A stretch of 17,298 bases of DNA from CAZESS01 sp964594625 (GTDB taxonomy: Archaea > Thermoplasmatota > E2 > UBA202 > DSCA01): positions 1 to 17,298 of the forward strand of contig CAZQNC010000020.1 of NCBI GenBank assembly GCA_964594625.1, given 5' to 3'. Shown here piece after piece: positions 1 through 6,932 of the stretch (position 1 is the first letter of the stretch; each line of letters opens with the position of its first letter). The translations under genes and the position numbers were made by a program. Under the pieces are notes generated by a model. The model worked only from the letters and a program-made list of their open reading frames with translations. It ran no database searches and was not told where the DNA came from.

Positions 1-52
1 AGCATAAGAGGCTCTGGACCTCTTGACGGCAGTTCGAATCTGCCCGGGGCTG
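1..52 (+). tRNA. tRNA-Gln (anticodon CTG), 5' end cut off by the window
   Basis: The 3' two thirds of a tRNA are visible. The anticodon stem is 7-11 (AGAGG) paired with 19-23 (CCTCT); the seven-base loop at 12-18 places the anticodon CTG at 14-16. A four-base variable region follows, then the T arm with stems 28-32 and 40-44 and loop TTCGAAT at 33-39. The 3' acceptor strand is 45-51 (CGGGGCT) with discriminator G at 52. CCA is not encoded. The acceptor implies an A1-U72 pair, G2-C71 and G73. CUG is a glutamine codon, matching the synthetase gene just downstream. The D arm and 5' acceptor lie outside the window, so an intron or the leader cannot be judged. Confidence 0.9.
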
Positions 53-58
53 TCCTTT

Positions 59-78
59 CGCCTGCCGTATGGCGGGCG
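59..78 (+). other. Hairpin between tRNA-Gln and glnS
   Basis: An 8-bp stem (59-66 with 71-78, one U-G pair) closes a four-base GTAT loop, 6 bp after the tRNA 3' end and 8 bp before the glnS Shine-Dalgarno. No T-run follows, so it does not look like an intrinsic terminator. It could be a processing or regulatory element in a joint tRNA-mRNA transcript; that role is inference. Confidence 0.5.
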
Positions 79-100
79 TGGCGTGCGAGGGAGACCGACC

Positions 101-1780
101 ATGGAGACATCTGATTCCGAGGGCCGAGATTTCATACGTACCATCATCGACGAGGACCTGGAAACCGGGACATATGACGGGCGGGTGCACACCCGGTTTC
201 CGCCGGAGCCCAACGGGTACCTGCACATCGGGCATGCGAAGTCCATCTGCCTGAACTTTGGTATCGCGGAGGAGTACGGCGGGAAATGCAACCTCCGGTT
301 TGATGATACCAATCCTATCAAGGAGGCGGAGGAATATGTGGAGTCCATCATCGAGGATGTCCGGTGGCTGGGCTTTGACTGGGAGGACCGGCTGTTTTTT
401 GCTTCGGACTACTATGACCAGATGTATGATTACGCGGTGCAGCTGGTGGAGCAGGGAGACGCCTACGTGGACGATCTGGCGGCTGAGGAGATACGTCGCT
501 ACCGGGGGACGCTGACGAAGCCCGGTAAGAACAGTCCCTATCGGGACCGGGCGGTGGAGGACAACCTGGACCTGCTGGAGCGGATGAAGGCGGGGGAGTA
601 CGGGGACGGCGAGAAGGTGTTGCGGGCCAAGATCGATATGGCGCATCCGAACATGAACATGCGTGACCCGGTGATGTACCGGATATTGCATGCCTCGCAT
701 CATCGGACGGGCGACAAGTGGTGTATCTATCCCACCTATGACTGGGCGCACGGTCTGGAGGATTCCATCGAGCATATTACGCATTCCATCTGTACGCTGG
801 AGTTTGAAAACCATCGTCCATTGTATGACTGGTTCCTGGACCGCCTGGACGTGTATCATCCGCAGCAGATAGAGTTTGCGCCGCTCAGCCTGACGCATAC
901 GGTGATGAGCAAGCGGAAGCTCCGGATGCTGGTCGAAGCCGGGCAGGTTGACGGATGGGATGACCCGCGGCTCCCGACGATACGGGGCATGCGCCGCCGT
1001 GGCTATCCGCCGGCTGCCATCCGCACGTTTTGCAGCCGTATCGGGGTGTCGAAGACGCTGAGCACCATCCCCGTCGAGTTTTTGGAGCACTGCGTCCGGG
1101 AGCAGCTCAACCGGACGGCGACCCGTTACATGGGCGTGCTGCATCCCCTTCGCCTGGTCATCGAGAATCTCCCAGAAGGAGACGTGCAGATGATGGACGT
1201 GGTGAACAACCCGGAGAACCCGGCTGCCGGGACGCGGAAGGTGCCGTTTTCCCGGGAGGTGTACATCGAGCGCGGTGATTTCCGGGAGAAACCGTCGAAA
1301 AAGTTTTACCGGCTGGCGCCGGGCCGCGAGGTCCGCCTGCGGAACGCCTACCTGGTGACCTGCCATGACGTGGTCAAAGAGGGCGGGGAGGTCGTCGAGC
1401 TTCGCTGCACCGTGGACCCGGAGAGCAAGGGGGGCGACGCTCCGGATGGACGGCGGGTGAAGGCCACGCTGCACTGGGTGCCCGCGGTGCATGCAACTGA
1501 GGCGGAGTTCCGGGTTTACAACACGTTGTTCGATGTGGAGGACCCGGCCGGAGAGGAGGACGACTTCCGGGAGTATCTCAACCCGGATTCGCTCGAGGTG
1601 GTGTCGCATGCGATGGCTGAACCGGCGGTATGCGAGCTCACCCCGTTTGACCGGTTTCAGTTTCTGCGCCTCGGCTATTTCTCCATCGACCCGGATACCA
1701 CCGACGACCAGCTGGTTATCAACCAGACGGTGGAGCTCCGTGACACCTGGGCCCGGATAAAAAAGCAGCGCCAGCAGTAG
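101..1780 (+). CDS. glnS: Glutaminyl-tRNA synthetase, bacterial/eukaryotic GlnRS type
   Basis: This 559-residue class I synthetase attaches glutamine directly to tRNA-Gln in the cytoplasm. Visible are the HIGH motif at residues 42-45 within PPEPNGYLHIGHAKS, the RFDDTNP segment (66-72) that is typical of GlnRS rather than archaeal GluRS, and the KMSKS-equivalent MSKRK at 269-273. The C-terminal half (about 340-559) matches the anticodon-binding beta-barrels. Length is close to E. coli GlnRS (554). The ATG at 101 is preferred over an in-frame upstream start at 23, which lies inside the tRNA, because GAGGGA at 87-92 is a good Shine-Dalgarno and GlnRS similarity begins near residue 10. No TATA box is seen between tRNA and gene, so co-transcription with tRNA-Gln is likely. 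Most archaea instead make Gln-tRNA with GatDE, so horizontal origin is plausible. Confidence 0.95.
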   Translation: METSDSEGRDFIRTIIDEDLETGTYDGRVHTRFPPEPNGYLHIGHAKSICLNFGIAEEYGGKCNLRFDDTNPIKEAEEYVESIIEDVRWLGFDWEDRLFFASDYYDQMYDYAVQLVEQGDAYVDDLAAEEIRRYRGTLTKPGKNSPYRDRAVEDNLDLLERMKAGEYGDGEKVLRAKIDMAHPNMNMRDPVMYRILHASHHRTGDKWCIYPTYDWAHGLEDSIEHITHSICTLEFENHRPLYDWFLDRLDVYHPQQIEFAPLSLTHTVMSKRKLRMLVEAGQVDGWDDPRLPTIRGMRRRGYPPAAIRTFCSRIGVSKTLSTIPVEFLEHCVREQLNRTATRYMGVLHPLRLVIENLPEGDVQMMDVVNNPENPAAGTRKVPFSREVYIERGDFREKPSKKFYRLAPGREVRLRNAYLVTCHDVVKEGGEVVELRCTVDPESKGGDAPDGRRVKATLHWVPAVHATEAEFRVYNTLFDVEDPAGEEDDFREYLNPDSLEVVSHAMAEPAVCELTPFDRFQFLRLGYFSIDPDTTDDQLVINQTVELRDTWARIKKQRQQ

Positions 1781-1783
1781 ACG

Positions 1784-2344
1784 TTATTCGTGTATCTCCC
1801 CTTTTTCGACGACGTTGACCACGACGTTTTTTATCCGGTCGACGGCGCGGGCTGTCTCCCCGAGCTCTTTGTCGATGTCCTCCGATGCCTTGAGGCGCGC
1901 CAGCTCGAGGTTGCCCTCGGCGATGCAGATGGGGTTGAAAAAATAGTGGGCGGTGTCCCGCTTGAAGCACATTTCTTTTTCGAGTGCTCGCTGTTTTTCG
2001 TCGCTGAGCATGCCGACGAGGGCGGCGACGATCACGAAGAGCATGGCTTCTATCAGGCTGGAGAAAATGTCTTCCTGCGGGCTCCCCGTCAGGGCGGCGA
2101 TGCTGATGATCGCGCCTCCGAGGAAGGCGGCGACAGTGACGCCTTTTTTGCCCCACCAGAACGTGCCGAGCACGATGGGCAGGTACAGGAAGTGCATGTA
2201 GAAGACGTATTCTTCGAGCTCCGACCGGTATACCGATACCAGGAACAGCGAGAAGACGACGAGGAAGACGACCGTGAGTACCTTGATGGTTTCCTCCAGT
2301 CGTTCGCCGAACAAACGGTTTTCGGGCTGATACGATGTGCCCAT
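1784..2344 (-). CDS. Four-helix membrane protein with histidine-kinase H-box, no ATPase domain
   Basis: The 186-residue protein has four predicted membrane helices (about 20-38, 46-64, 69-86, 97-112), then a linker and a helical segment KRDTAHYFFNPI (128-139). This resembles the dimerisation/phosphoacceptor domain of sensor histidine kinases, with His133 as candidate phosphoacceptor and Asn137-Pro138 following as in classic H-boxes. The protein ends about 50 residues later, so the catalytic HATPase domain (N, G1, F, G2 boxes) is missing. The gene ends 3 bp from the convergent glnS stop, so there is no room for a lost ATPase remnant. It may be a phospho-accepting partner of another kinase, or a sensor that lost catalysis. 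The membrane part resembles sensor modules of methanogen-type kinases, but I cannot name a family. Confidence 0.75.
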   Translation of the reverse strand: MGTSYQPENRLFGERLEETIKVLTVVFLVVFSLFLVSVYRSELEEYVFYMHFLYLPIVLGTFWWGKKGVTVAAFLGGAIISIAALTGSPQEDIFSSLIEAMLFVIVAALVGMLSDEKQRALEKEMCFKRDTAHYFFNPICIAEGNLELARLKASEDIDKELGETARAVDRIKNVVVNVVEKGEIHE

Positions 2345-2370
2345 GCTATCGGGCCATAAGTGGATGCAAC

Positions 2371-2380
2371 CTATTTAAAA
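2371..2380 (-). promoter_or_regulatory. TATA box for the H-box membrane protein
   Basis: TTTTAAATAG on the minus strand is centred about 31 bp upstream of the ATG at 2344, allowing a leader of only a few bases. It lies in the 45-bp gap downstream of eno. Confidence 0.5.
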
Positions 2381-2389
2381 CATTCTTTT

Positions 2390-3640
2390 TTATCTGAGGG
2401 ATGCCATCGTTGCATCGGCGCCGAGTTCTTCTTCGATGGCCATGAGACGGTTGTATTTCGCGGTGCGCTCCCCCCGGCAGGGCGCCCCGGCTTTTATCTG
2501 CCCCGTCCCGAGTGCGACGGCCAGATCCGCGATGAATGCATCGCAGGTGTCGCCCGAGCGATGGCTGACCATGACCCGGTAGCCGTTGTCATGGCAGCGC
2601 TGTGCAACCCGGATGGTCTCGGTGAGCGTTCCGATCTGGTTGGGCTTGAGCAGCAACGCGTTGCAGGCCCCCTGCTCGATGCCCCGGCTGAGCAACGTTA
2701 TGTTGGTGACGAACAGGTCGTCGCCCACGATCTGCAGGCGGTCGCCCAATGCCGCGGTCATGGCGACGAAGCCCTCCCAGTCGTTTTCGGCGAAGGCATC
2801 CTCGACGGATATGATGGGGTAGCTGTCGGCGAGCCGCTCGTAGTAGGCCAGGAGCTCCTCCCGGGTGAGCCATCGCCCCAGCTCGTAGCGTCCCTTATGG
2901 TAAAAGCTGGTTGCGGCGGCGTCCAGCGCCAGCAGCATCTCATCCTCGTACCCGTTTTTCTCGATTGCCGTTACGATGAGATCCAGCGCTTCCTCGGTGC
3001 TGCTGAGCGGCGGAGCGAAGCCGCCCTCGTCGCCCACGTTGACGCCGGGGCTGCCGTAGCGCCGCGTGAGAAGCGCTTTGAGCGTATGGTAGACCTCGCT
3101 GCACATCTGCACCGCCTCCGTGAAGCTTTGAGCGCCGACCGGGGTGATCATGTGCTCCTGGATGGCGAGGTCGTTGCCGGCGTGCTCTCCGCCGTTTATC
3201 ACGTTCATATAGGGCGCGGGCATGACTCGTTTTTCGCCGAGGGAGGCGTAGAGGGGCAGCTGGCTGCGGGCTGCGGCGGCGCGGGCGCAGGCCAGGGAGA
3301 CGGCCAGGATGGCGTTGGCGCCCAGCGATGCTTTGGTGTCGGTGCCGTCCAGCTCGAGCATCGTTTGGTCGACGGCCTGCTGGTCGCGGGCGTCCATGCC
3401 CGTGATGGCTGGCGCGATGGTGTCGGTTATGTTGGCTATCGCCCGGGATACGCCTTTGCCGTGGAAAGCATCGCCGTTGTCGCGGAGCTCGACGGCCTCC
3501 CGCGTGCCGGTGGAGGCCCCGGAGGGCACCATGGCGCTCCCCGTGCATTCTCCAGCCGTAACAGTTGCCTCTACCGTGGGGTTGCCCCGGCTGTCGAGCA
3601 CCCATCTGGCGGTGATGTCACTGATGGTACCGTCGGTCAT
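2390..3640 (-). CDS. eno: Enolase (phosphopyruvate hydratase)
   Basis: Enolase interconverts 2-phosphoglycerate and phosphoenolpyruvate in glycolysis/gluconeogenesis. The 416 residues are the usual archaeal length. Visible are the flexible active-site loop SGAST (40-44), the GGEHA segment (150-154) and QEH (161-163, catalytic Glu162), GDEGGFAPP with the catalytic acid Glu205, Mg ligands Asp240 (LALD), Glu280 (SVEDAF) and Asp307 (VGDD), catalytic Lys332 (LLKPNQIGT), SHRSGDT (359-365) and Lys383 (GQIKAGAP). Two small departures from the consensus are SGDT for SGET and PCRGER for PxRSER, neither at a catalytic residue. The ATG at 3640 begins the conserved I-x-x-I-x-A-R-x-V-L-D-S-R-G-N-P-T start of the family and has a TATA box 26 bp upstream. 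Confidence 0.97.
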   Translation of the reverse strand: MTDGTISDITARWVLDSRGNPTVEATVTAGECTGSAMVPSGASTGTREAVELRDNGDAFHGKGVSRAIANITDTIAPAITGMDARDQQAVDQTMLELDGTDTKASLGANAILAVSLACARAAAARSQLPLYASLGEKRVMPAPYMNVINGGEHAGNDLAIQEHMITPVGAQSFTEAVQMCSEVYHTLKALLTRRYGSPGVNVGDEGGFAPPLSSTEEALDLIVTAIEKNGYEDEMLLALDAAATSFYHKGRYELGRWLTREELLAYYERLADSYPIISVEDAFAENDWEGFVAMTAALGDRLQIVGDDLFVTNITLLSRGIEQGACNALLLKPNQIGTLTETIRVAQRCHDNGYRVMVSHRSGDTCDAFIADLAVALGTGQIKAGAPCRGERTAKYNRLMAIEEELGADATMASLR

Positions 3641-3661
3641 AGCCTATATAATACGGGGGGC

Positions 3662-3670
3662 ATAATTATA
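3662..3670 (-). promoter_or_regulatory. TATA box for eno (leaderless)
   Basis: TATAATTAT on the minus strand is centred 26 bp upstream of the eno ATG, so the transcript probably starts at or next to the start codon. A second AT-rich stretch at 3644-3651 is too close to the start to act as TATA. Confidence 0.65.
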
Positions 3671-3698
3671 TGCTTTGTCGCCGCTGGCTCGTCCTTTG

Positions 3699-4280
3699 TC
3701 ATTCGCCGTCGATTATCTCTTTGAGCTCATCGAGGCTGTGGACGGTGTAGTCGGCCATGTCCTGGTAGCCGGCGTCGTGGTTGTGCTGGTTGACGAGGAG
3801 GACGGTGGGCGTGCCGGCGTTTTGCCCGGCCATGAGGTCCCAGCGGAAGTCGCCGACGAAGAGCATCTCATGCGGGGGAACGTCGAGCCGGCGGGCGAGC
3901 AGCAGCAATGGGGCACCCGAGGGCTTTGGAGGCGCGTCCTCCCGCCCGACGATGGCCGGGATGGGAATGCCGAGTTTTTCGATGACCTGGCGGGCGTGGC
4001 GGCCGGATGCCCGGGTGACAATGCCCGTCTTGATGCCCTGTTTGTCGAAGAAGGTAAGGAGGTCGTGGAGCCCGGGGGCCAGGGTGCAGTCCTCCAGGAT
4101 GCTGTCCTCGTAGTCGTCGAGTATCCGGCGGCATCGCTGTCGTTCCACCTCGTCCAGCCCGTCGATGTACCGGAGCACGTCTCGCTCATCGCAGTCAAGA
4201 CGCTCCCGGAACGGGGTGAAGCGCACCCCGGTTTCGGCCAGGGTGCCGTCGAGGTCGAAGGCCACGGCCTGCACGTCCAT
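3699..4280 (-). CDS. HAD-superfamily phosphatase, phosphoglycolate-phosphatase-like
   Basis: This soluble HAD hydrolase has 193 residues from the chosen start. Motif I is FDLDGTL with nucleophile Asp9 and general acid Asp11. Motif II is Thr89 (IVTRAS), motif III Lys119 (PPKPSG), and motif IV GDFRWD with Asp144 and Asp148. A helical C1 cap occupies about 18-70. This is the Gph-like arrangement; the substrate cannot be read from sequence. A longer reading from 4322 (MATNAL, 207 residues) is open, but a clear TATA box lies 26 bp upstream of the ATG at 4280, inside that extension, and the family begins just before motif I. The shorter, leaderless start is therefore preferred. The gene is 58 bp upstream of eno on the same strand, but eno has its own promoter. 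Confidence 0.88.
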   Translation of the reverse strand: MDVQAVAFDLDGTLAETGVRFTPFRERLDCDERDVLRYIDGLDEVERQRCRRILDDYEDSILEDCTLAPGLHDLLTFFDKQGIKTGIVTRASGRHARQVIEKLGIPIPAIVGREDAPPKPSGAPLLLLARRLDVPPHEMLFVGDFRWDLMAGQNAGTPTVLLVNQHNHDAGYQDMADYTVHSLDELKEIIDGE

Positions 4281-4301
4281 GTTTCCGGTATCGCCGTCTG
4301 C

Positions 4302-4309
4302 ATATAAAG
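4302..4309 (-). promoter_or_regulatory. TATA box for the HAD phosphatase; decides its start
   Basis: CTTTATAT on the minus strand is centred about 26 bp upstream of the ATG at 4280. That spacing predicts a leaderless mRNA and argues against the upstream ATG at 4322. Confidence 0.65.
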
Positions 4310-4325
4310 CATTCGTTGCCATAAG

Positions 4326-4334
4326 TTTTTAAAG
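4326..4334 (+). promoter_or_regulatory. TATA box for the small anchored protein
   Basis: TTTTTAAAG is centred 24 bp upstream of the GTG at 4354, giving a leaderless start divergent from the HAD gene promoter. Confidence 0.5.
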
Positions 4335-4353
4335 AGATGGCTGCTTTTCGGGT

Positions 4354-4818
4354 GTGCATCCGTTTGTGCAGCGACTGCGGGCCTTCGCCGGCCGGCTCCG
4401 CCGGTCGCCCCGCCTGCTGGGAGCGCTTGTCGTGCTCGCCGTGCTTATCTTTGTGGTTCTGTTCGCCCTGATGATGGTGACCACGCCGGAGCATTCGTTT
4501 ACGGTGACCTGTGTGGAATGCAACGGCCGGTATGGCGACCTGGTGGTGGTGGAGGGCGACGGGATGGTGACCCGGCATGTCGAGGCGGTGGTGCGGGTGT
4601 CCGACGAGGACGGCCTGGCGGTGGCGAACGCGTCGGTGACCCTGGAATCAGGTGACGAGGAGAGGGAGGCGGAGACCAATATGTCGGGTATGGCCAGGCT
4701 GGCGGTCAATGTCACGCTGCCCGCGGACGTGATGCAGACGTATCTCTCTCTTTCGGCGTCCAAGTCGAATTTTCATGACTACGACAGCGACGCCATCGTG
4801 ACCGTGGTGCGGCAGTGA
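4354..4818 (+). CDS. Small membrane-anchored protein with extracytoplasmic beta domain, function unknown
   Basis: The 154-residue protein starts at GTG. A basic N-terminus (residues 1-20, five arginines) is followed by one hydrophobic helix (about 22-43) and an external part. That part carries CVEC (Cys53, Cys56) and then a region with the look of an Ig-like or carboxypeptidase-regulatory-like fold (VVRVSDEDGLAVANASVTLESG, 79-100, read as two strands around a G-L-A-V-A-N-A turn). Such domains are common in archaeal surface proteins. The positive-inside rule puts the C-terminus outside. It lies 18 bp before the start-codon region of the AAA+ gene, but that gene has its own TATA box overlapping this gap, so no functional link is implied. 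I do not recognise a named family. Confidence 0.75.
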   Translation: MHPFVQRLRAFAGRLRRSPRLLGALVVLAVLIFVVLFALMMVTTPEHSFTVTCVECNGRYGDLVVVEGDGMVTRHVEAVVRVSDEDGLAVANASVTLESGDEEREAETNMSGMARLAVNVTLPADVMQTYLSLSASKSNFHDYDSDAIVTVVRQ

Positions 4819-4821
4819 AAG

Positions 4822-4830
4822 CTTTATTAG
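4822..4830 (+). promoter_or_regulatory. TATA box for the AAA+ ATPase; decides its start
   Basis: CTTTATTAG is centred 26 bp upstream of the ATG at 4852 and only 11 bp upstream of an alternative ATG at 4837. The leaderless spacing seen at the neighbouring genes favours 4852. Confidence 0.55.
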
Positions 4831-4851
4831 CATCGGATGTTTCACCAGGCG

Positions 4852-6177
4852 ATGGACGACGACCTCGACAGCCTGGGTGTGCCGCCGTCGGACCGGAAAA
4901 AGCTGGAGTCGATGGGGCTGACGTCGCTGGAGCAGATAGCGCTTTTGACGCATAAAAAGCTGGGGATGCGCCGGGGCAAGGCGAACACGATTATCCGGCG
5001 GGCGCGCAACATCCTGGCGCATCGTCATGTCAGGGCTATCGAGGTTGACGATGACGTCATCCGGGTGGGGGTCTCCTCGCTGTCCCGGCCTGTCGTCACG
5101 GCGGTGCTGGACGTCGTCGGCGTCTACGAGGCCTCGCCGGGTGCCGCGTCGATGGATAAGGAGGACGGCGCGCTTGTGTTGCGGCGGGAGAGCGCTGCGT
5201 TTGACGGCATCGTGGAGCACGCGAAGGTGCAGCGGGAGGTGCTGGCTGGTGGTGAAGTGGCTGGCCGGGGCAGGCAGCGGCCGCTCGGCGAGGACGAGGT
5301 CCGGCTGTTTGCCCGTGAGCGGGGCTTCGACGGCTTCTGGCGCCAGGTTTTCAAGGAGATACGGGGGAACGAGGTGATGAAGCAGGCGCTGTCGGTGAGC
5401 CTGTTTTCGACGTTCCGGGAGCCGGTGCACACCATTGTTATCGGTGAGCCGGGGAGCAGCAAGACCCTGGCGAAGGAGATCATCGAGCGGAATTTTCGTG
5501 ATGTGACCACGGTGGGGGCGAACACGACCCGGGCGGGCCTGGTCATCAACCTGGCCACCGGCGAGATGGGCGCCCTGGCGTATTCGGATGGCAAGGTGGT
5601 GCTGGCGGATGAGCTGGATAAGATCCCGGATGAGGACATCGAGCACTGCTACGAGCTTTTGTCGAACGGCCGGTGCAGCGTGCATTCGGCGAAGGTGCAC
5701 GAGGAGATTGAGAGCCATTTTGTCATGATTTCGTTTGCGAATCCGTCGTCGCAGGTGTTTCGCGACGCTCCTATCCGGGACATTCCGCTGCCGCCGCTGC
5801 TGATGAGCCGCTTCGCCTTGATTGCGCGGACGGAGGCCATCGACCGGGATACCCGCTTTGACCTTTTCAAGCAGAAGTTTTATGGGAGCGGGGAGCTGCA
5901 GGAGAAATCGGCCTTGTACAATCGGTGGGTGGAGTTCGCCCGGATGCATCAGCCGGATATCGTTGCCTCGGGCGAGGCCGTGGAGGCCTATCTATCGGGG
6001 GTGAACGATCTGGTGGAGGAGCATTATCATACCAATCTGCGGCGCGACCTGCGCATGGGTGATTACATCCGGCGGGTGCCGCAGGCGATTGCCCGGGCGT
6101 CGTTCGGCGACGTGTCGGATGAGACGCTGGCCGCGGCGGAGCATCTTTTCCGCACCTCGATGGAAAGCTGGCGGTAG
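4852..6177 (+). CDS. Helix-hairpin-helix AAA+ ATPase with MCM-like motor
   Basis: In the 441-residue reading an N-terminal helix-hairpin-helix-like domain (about 8-58, LGVPPSDRKKLESMGLTSLEQI) is followed by a short spacer and an AAA+ core. Motifs are Walker A GEPGSSKT (198-205), Walker B VVLADELDKI (249-258), sensor 1 FAN (295-297), arginine-finger segment LMSRFALI (317-324, Arg320) and a sensor-2-like helix (about 399-416). SRFALI after an NPS segment, and Walker B ending DELDK, resemble MCM helicases, but the MCM N-terminal domain and zinc ribbon are absent and the protein is two thirds of MCM length. Magnesium-chelatase or MoxR-type AAA+ proteins are the alternative. DNA binding through the HhH is likely; helicase, remodelling or repair roles are open. 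Starting at ATG 4837 would give 446 residues. Confidence 0.85.
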   Translation: MDDDLDSLGVPPSDRKKLESMGLTSLEQIALLTHKKLGMRRGKANTIIRRARNILAHRHVRAIEVDDDVIRVGVSSLSRPVVTAVLDVVGVYEASPGAASMDKEDGALVLRRESAAFDGIVEHAKVQREVLAGGEVAGRGRQRPLGEDEVRLFARERGFDGFWRQVFKEIRGNEVMKQALSVSLFSTFREPVHTIVIGEPGSSKTLAKEIIERNFRDVTTVGANTTRAGLVINLATGEMGALAYSDGKVVLADELDKIPDEDIEHCYELLSNGRCSVHSAKVHEEIESHFVMISFANPSSQVFRDAPIRDIPLPPLLMSRFALIARTEAIDRDTRFDLFKQKFYGSGELQEKSALYNRWVEFARMHQPDIVASGEAVEAYLSGVNDLVEEHYHTNLRRDLRMGDYIRRVPQAIARASFGDVSDETLAAAEHLFRTSMESWR

Positions 6178-6726
6178 CTAGAGGAGCAGTCCTTTGGCGT
6201 CTAGTTCCTGTTTGACGGCGTTGATGGCCTCGGTGACCTGCTCGGGTTTGCGGGCGCCGGTGCAGACGACTTTGCCGGAGCTGAAGAGGAGCAGGACGAC
6301 GCCGAGGTCTTTCATCCGGTAGACGATGCCGGGGAAGATCTCTGGCTCGTATTCGGTGTTTTCGAGCCCGACGGCGAGGGCGGTGCTGACCAGGTTGAGC
6401 TCGCCGTGGAGGTCGCCGGAGGCGACGATGTTCTGGACGGCGATTTCGGGGTCGTTGATGACGTCGATGCCGACCTTGCTGAGGCGGTCGCAGACCTGCT
6501 GCATGCTTTTTTTGATGTCGTCGAGGTTTTTGGCGCCGGTGCAGACGACCTTGCCGCTCCGGAACAGTAAAAAGGCGGTCTTTGGCTGTTTTATGCGGAG
6601 CACCAGTCCGGGGAACACCTCGGGGTTGTAGGTGGTGTCGGGGACCGCGTCGTCGATGCTGCGCAGGTCGAGGTTGTCGGCGATGGTGGTGGAAGCAACG
6701 ATGTTCTGGATTTGTATGTCCGTCAT
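6178..6726 (-). CDS. tbp: TATA-box-binding protein
   Basis: This 182-residue general transcription factor binds the TATA box and recruits TFB and RNA polymerase. It consists of two direct repeats of the saddle fold: the first (about 3-91) has IQNIVAS and FPGLVLRIKQPKTAFLLFRSGKVVCTGAK written in short blocks, the second (about 96-182) has VQNIVAS and FPGIVYRMK with LLFSSGKVVCTGAR. The conserved VCTGA elements at the end of the third strand of each half are intact. Length and the absence of a eukaryotic N-terminal extension are archaeal. Its stop codon abuts that of the AAA+ gene with no gap. A TATA box 26 bp upstream of its own ATG makes autoregulation possible. Confidence 0.97.
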   Translation of the reverse strand: MTDIQIQNIVASTTIADNLDLRSIDDAVPDTTYNPEVFPGLVLRIKQPKTAFLLFRSGKVVCTGAKNLDDIKKSMQQVCDRLSKVGIDVINDPEIAVQNIVASGDLHGELNLVSTALAVGLENTEYEPEIFPGIVYRMKDLGVVLLLFSSGKVVCTGARKPEQVTEAINAVKQELDAKGLLL

Positions 6727-6747
6727 GAGGATACATGCGTTTCATGA

Positions 6748-6756
6748 CAATAAATG
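6748..6756 (-). promoter_or_regulatory. TATA box for tbp (leaderless)
   Basis: CATTTATTG on the minus strand is centred 26 bp upstream of the tbp ATG at 6726. The G-rich element described next lies about 21 bp further upstream. Confidence 0.6.
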
Positions 6757-6776
6757 TTTCTGTCACCATGATGTAT

Positions 6777-6821
6777 GGGGGAGGGGCGGAAGGGGCGAGG
6801 GGAAAAAGGATACCCCTTCCG
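6777..6821 (+). other. G-quadruplex-like motif overlapping a 9-bp hairpin
   Basis: Four runs of at least four G lie at 6777-6781, 6783-6786, 6792-6795 and 6799-6802, the pattern of a stable four-tetrad quadruplex on the plus strand. A perfect 9-bp inverted repeat (6787-6795 with 6813-6821, loop 17 bases) uses the third G-run, so the two folds would exclude each other. It sits just upstream of the tbp promoter; function is inference. Confidence 0.5.
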
Positions 6822-6881
6822 ATGCCCGTGTACCTGCCTGTGCCCGTTTTAGGGCGCTATATCGACATGCAGGCTGTACAG

Positions 6882-6932
6882 TATATTGATTGCCCGGCCC
6901 AATATATATCTTACCGAAATATATTATATTGG
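6882..6932. repeat. AT-rich inverted repeats, possible operator
   Basis: TATATTG (6882-6888), CAATATA (6900-6906) and TATATTG (6925-6931) form two nested inverted repeats; the outer right pair extends to a perfect 8 bp (CCAATATA 6899-6906 with TATATTGG 6925-6932). They lie immediately upstream of the strongest TATA-like element of the gap (6932-6941), a usual place for an archaeal repressor or activator site. Confidence 0.45.

Noticed and set aside
23..100. Upstream ATG-like start for glnS
   Set aside because: It begins inside the tRNA-Gln gene; the ATG at 101 has a good Shine-Dalgarno and matches family length.
2360..3724. Long open frame (454 codons) on the plus strand opposite eno
   Set aside because: Enolase on the minus strand has every catalytic motif; the plus frame is its GC-driven mirror and shows no domain.
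4354..4490. Class III (pilin) signal peptide in the small anchored protein, which would make it the missing pilin
   Set aside because: The basic region is followed by PRLLGA rather than K/R-G directly before the helix, and the gene is far from the pilus locus.
4648..5949. Open frame of 433 codons on the minus strand opposite the AAA+ gene
   Set aside because: Arginine/histidine-rich shadow composition and no motifs, while the plus strand has intact Walker A, Walker B and sensor motifs.
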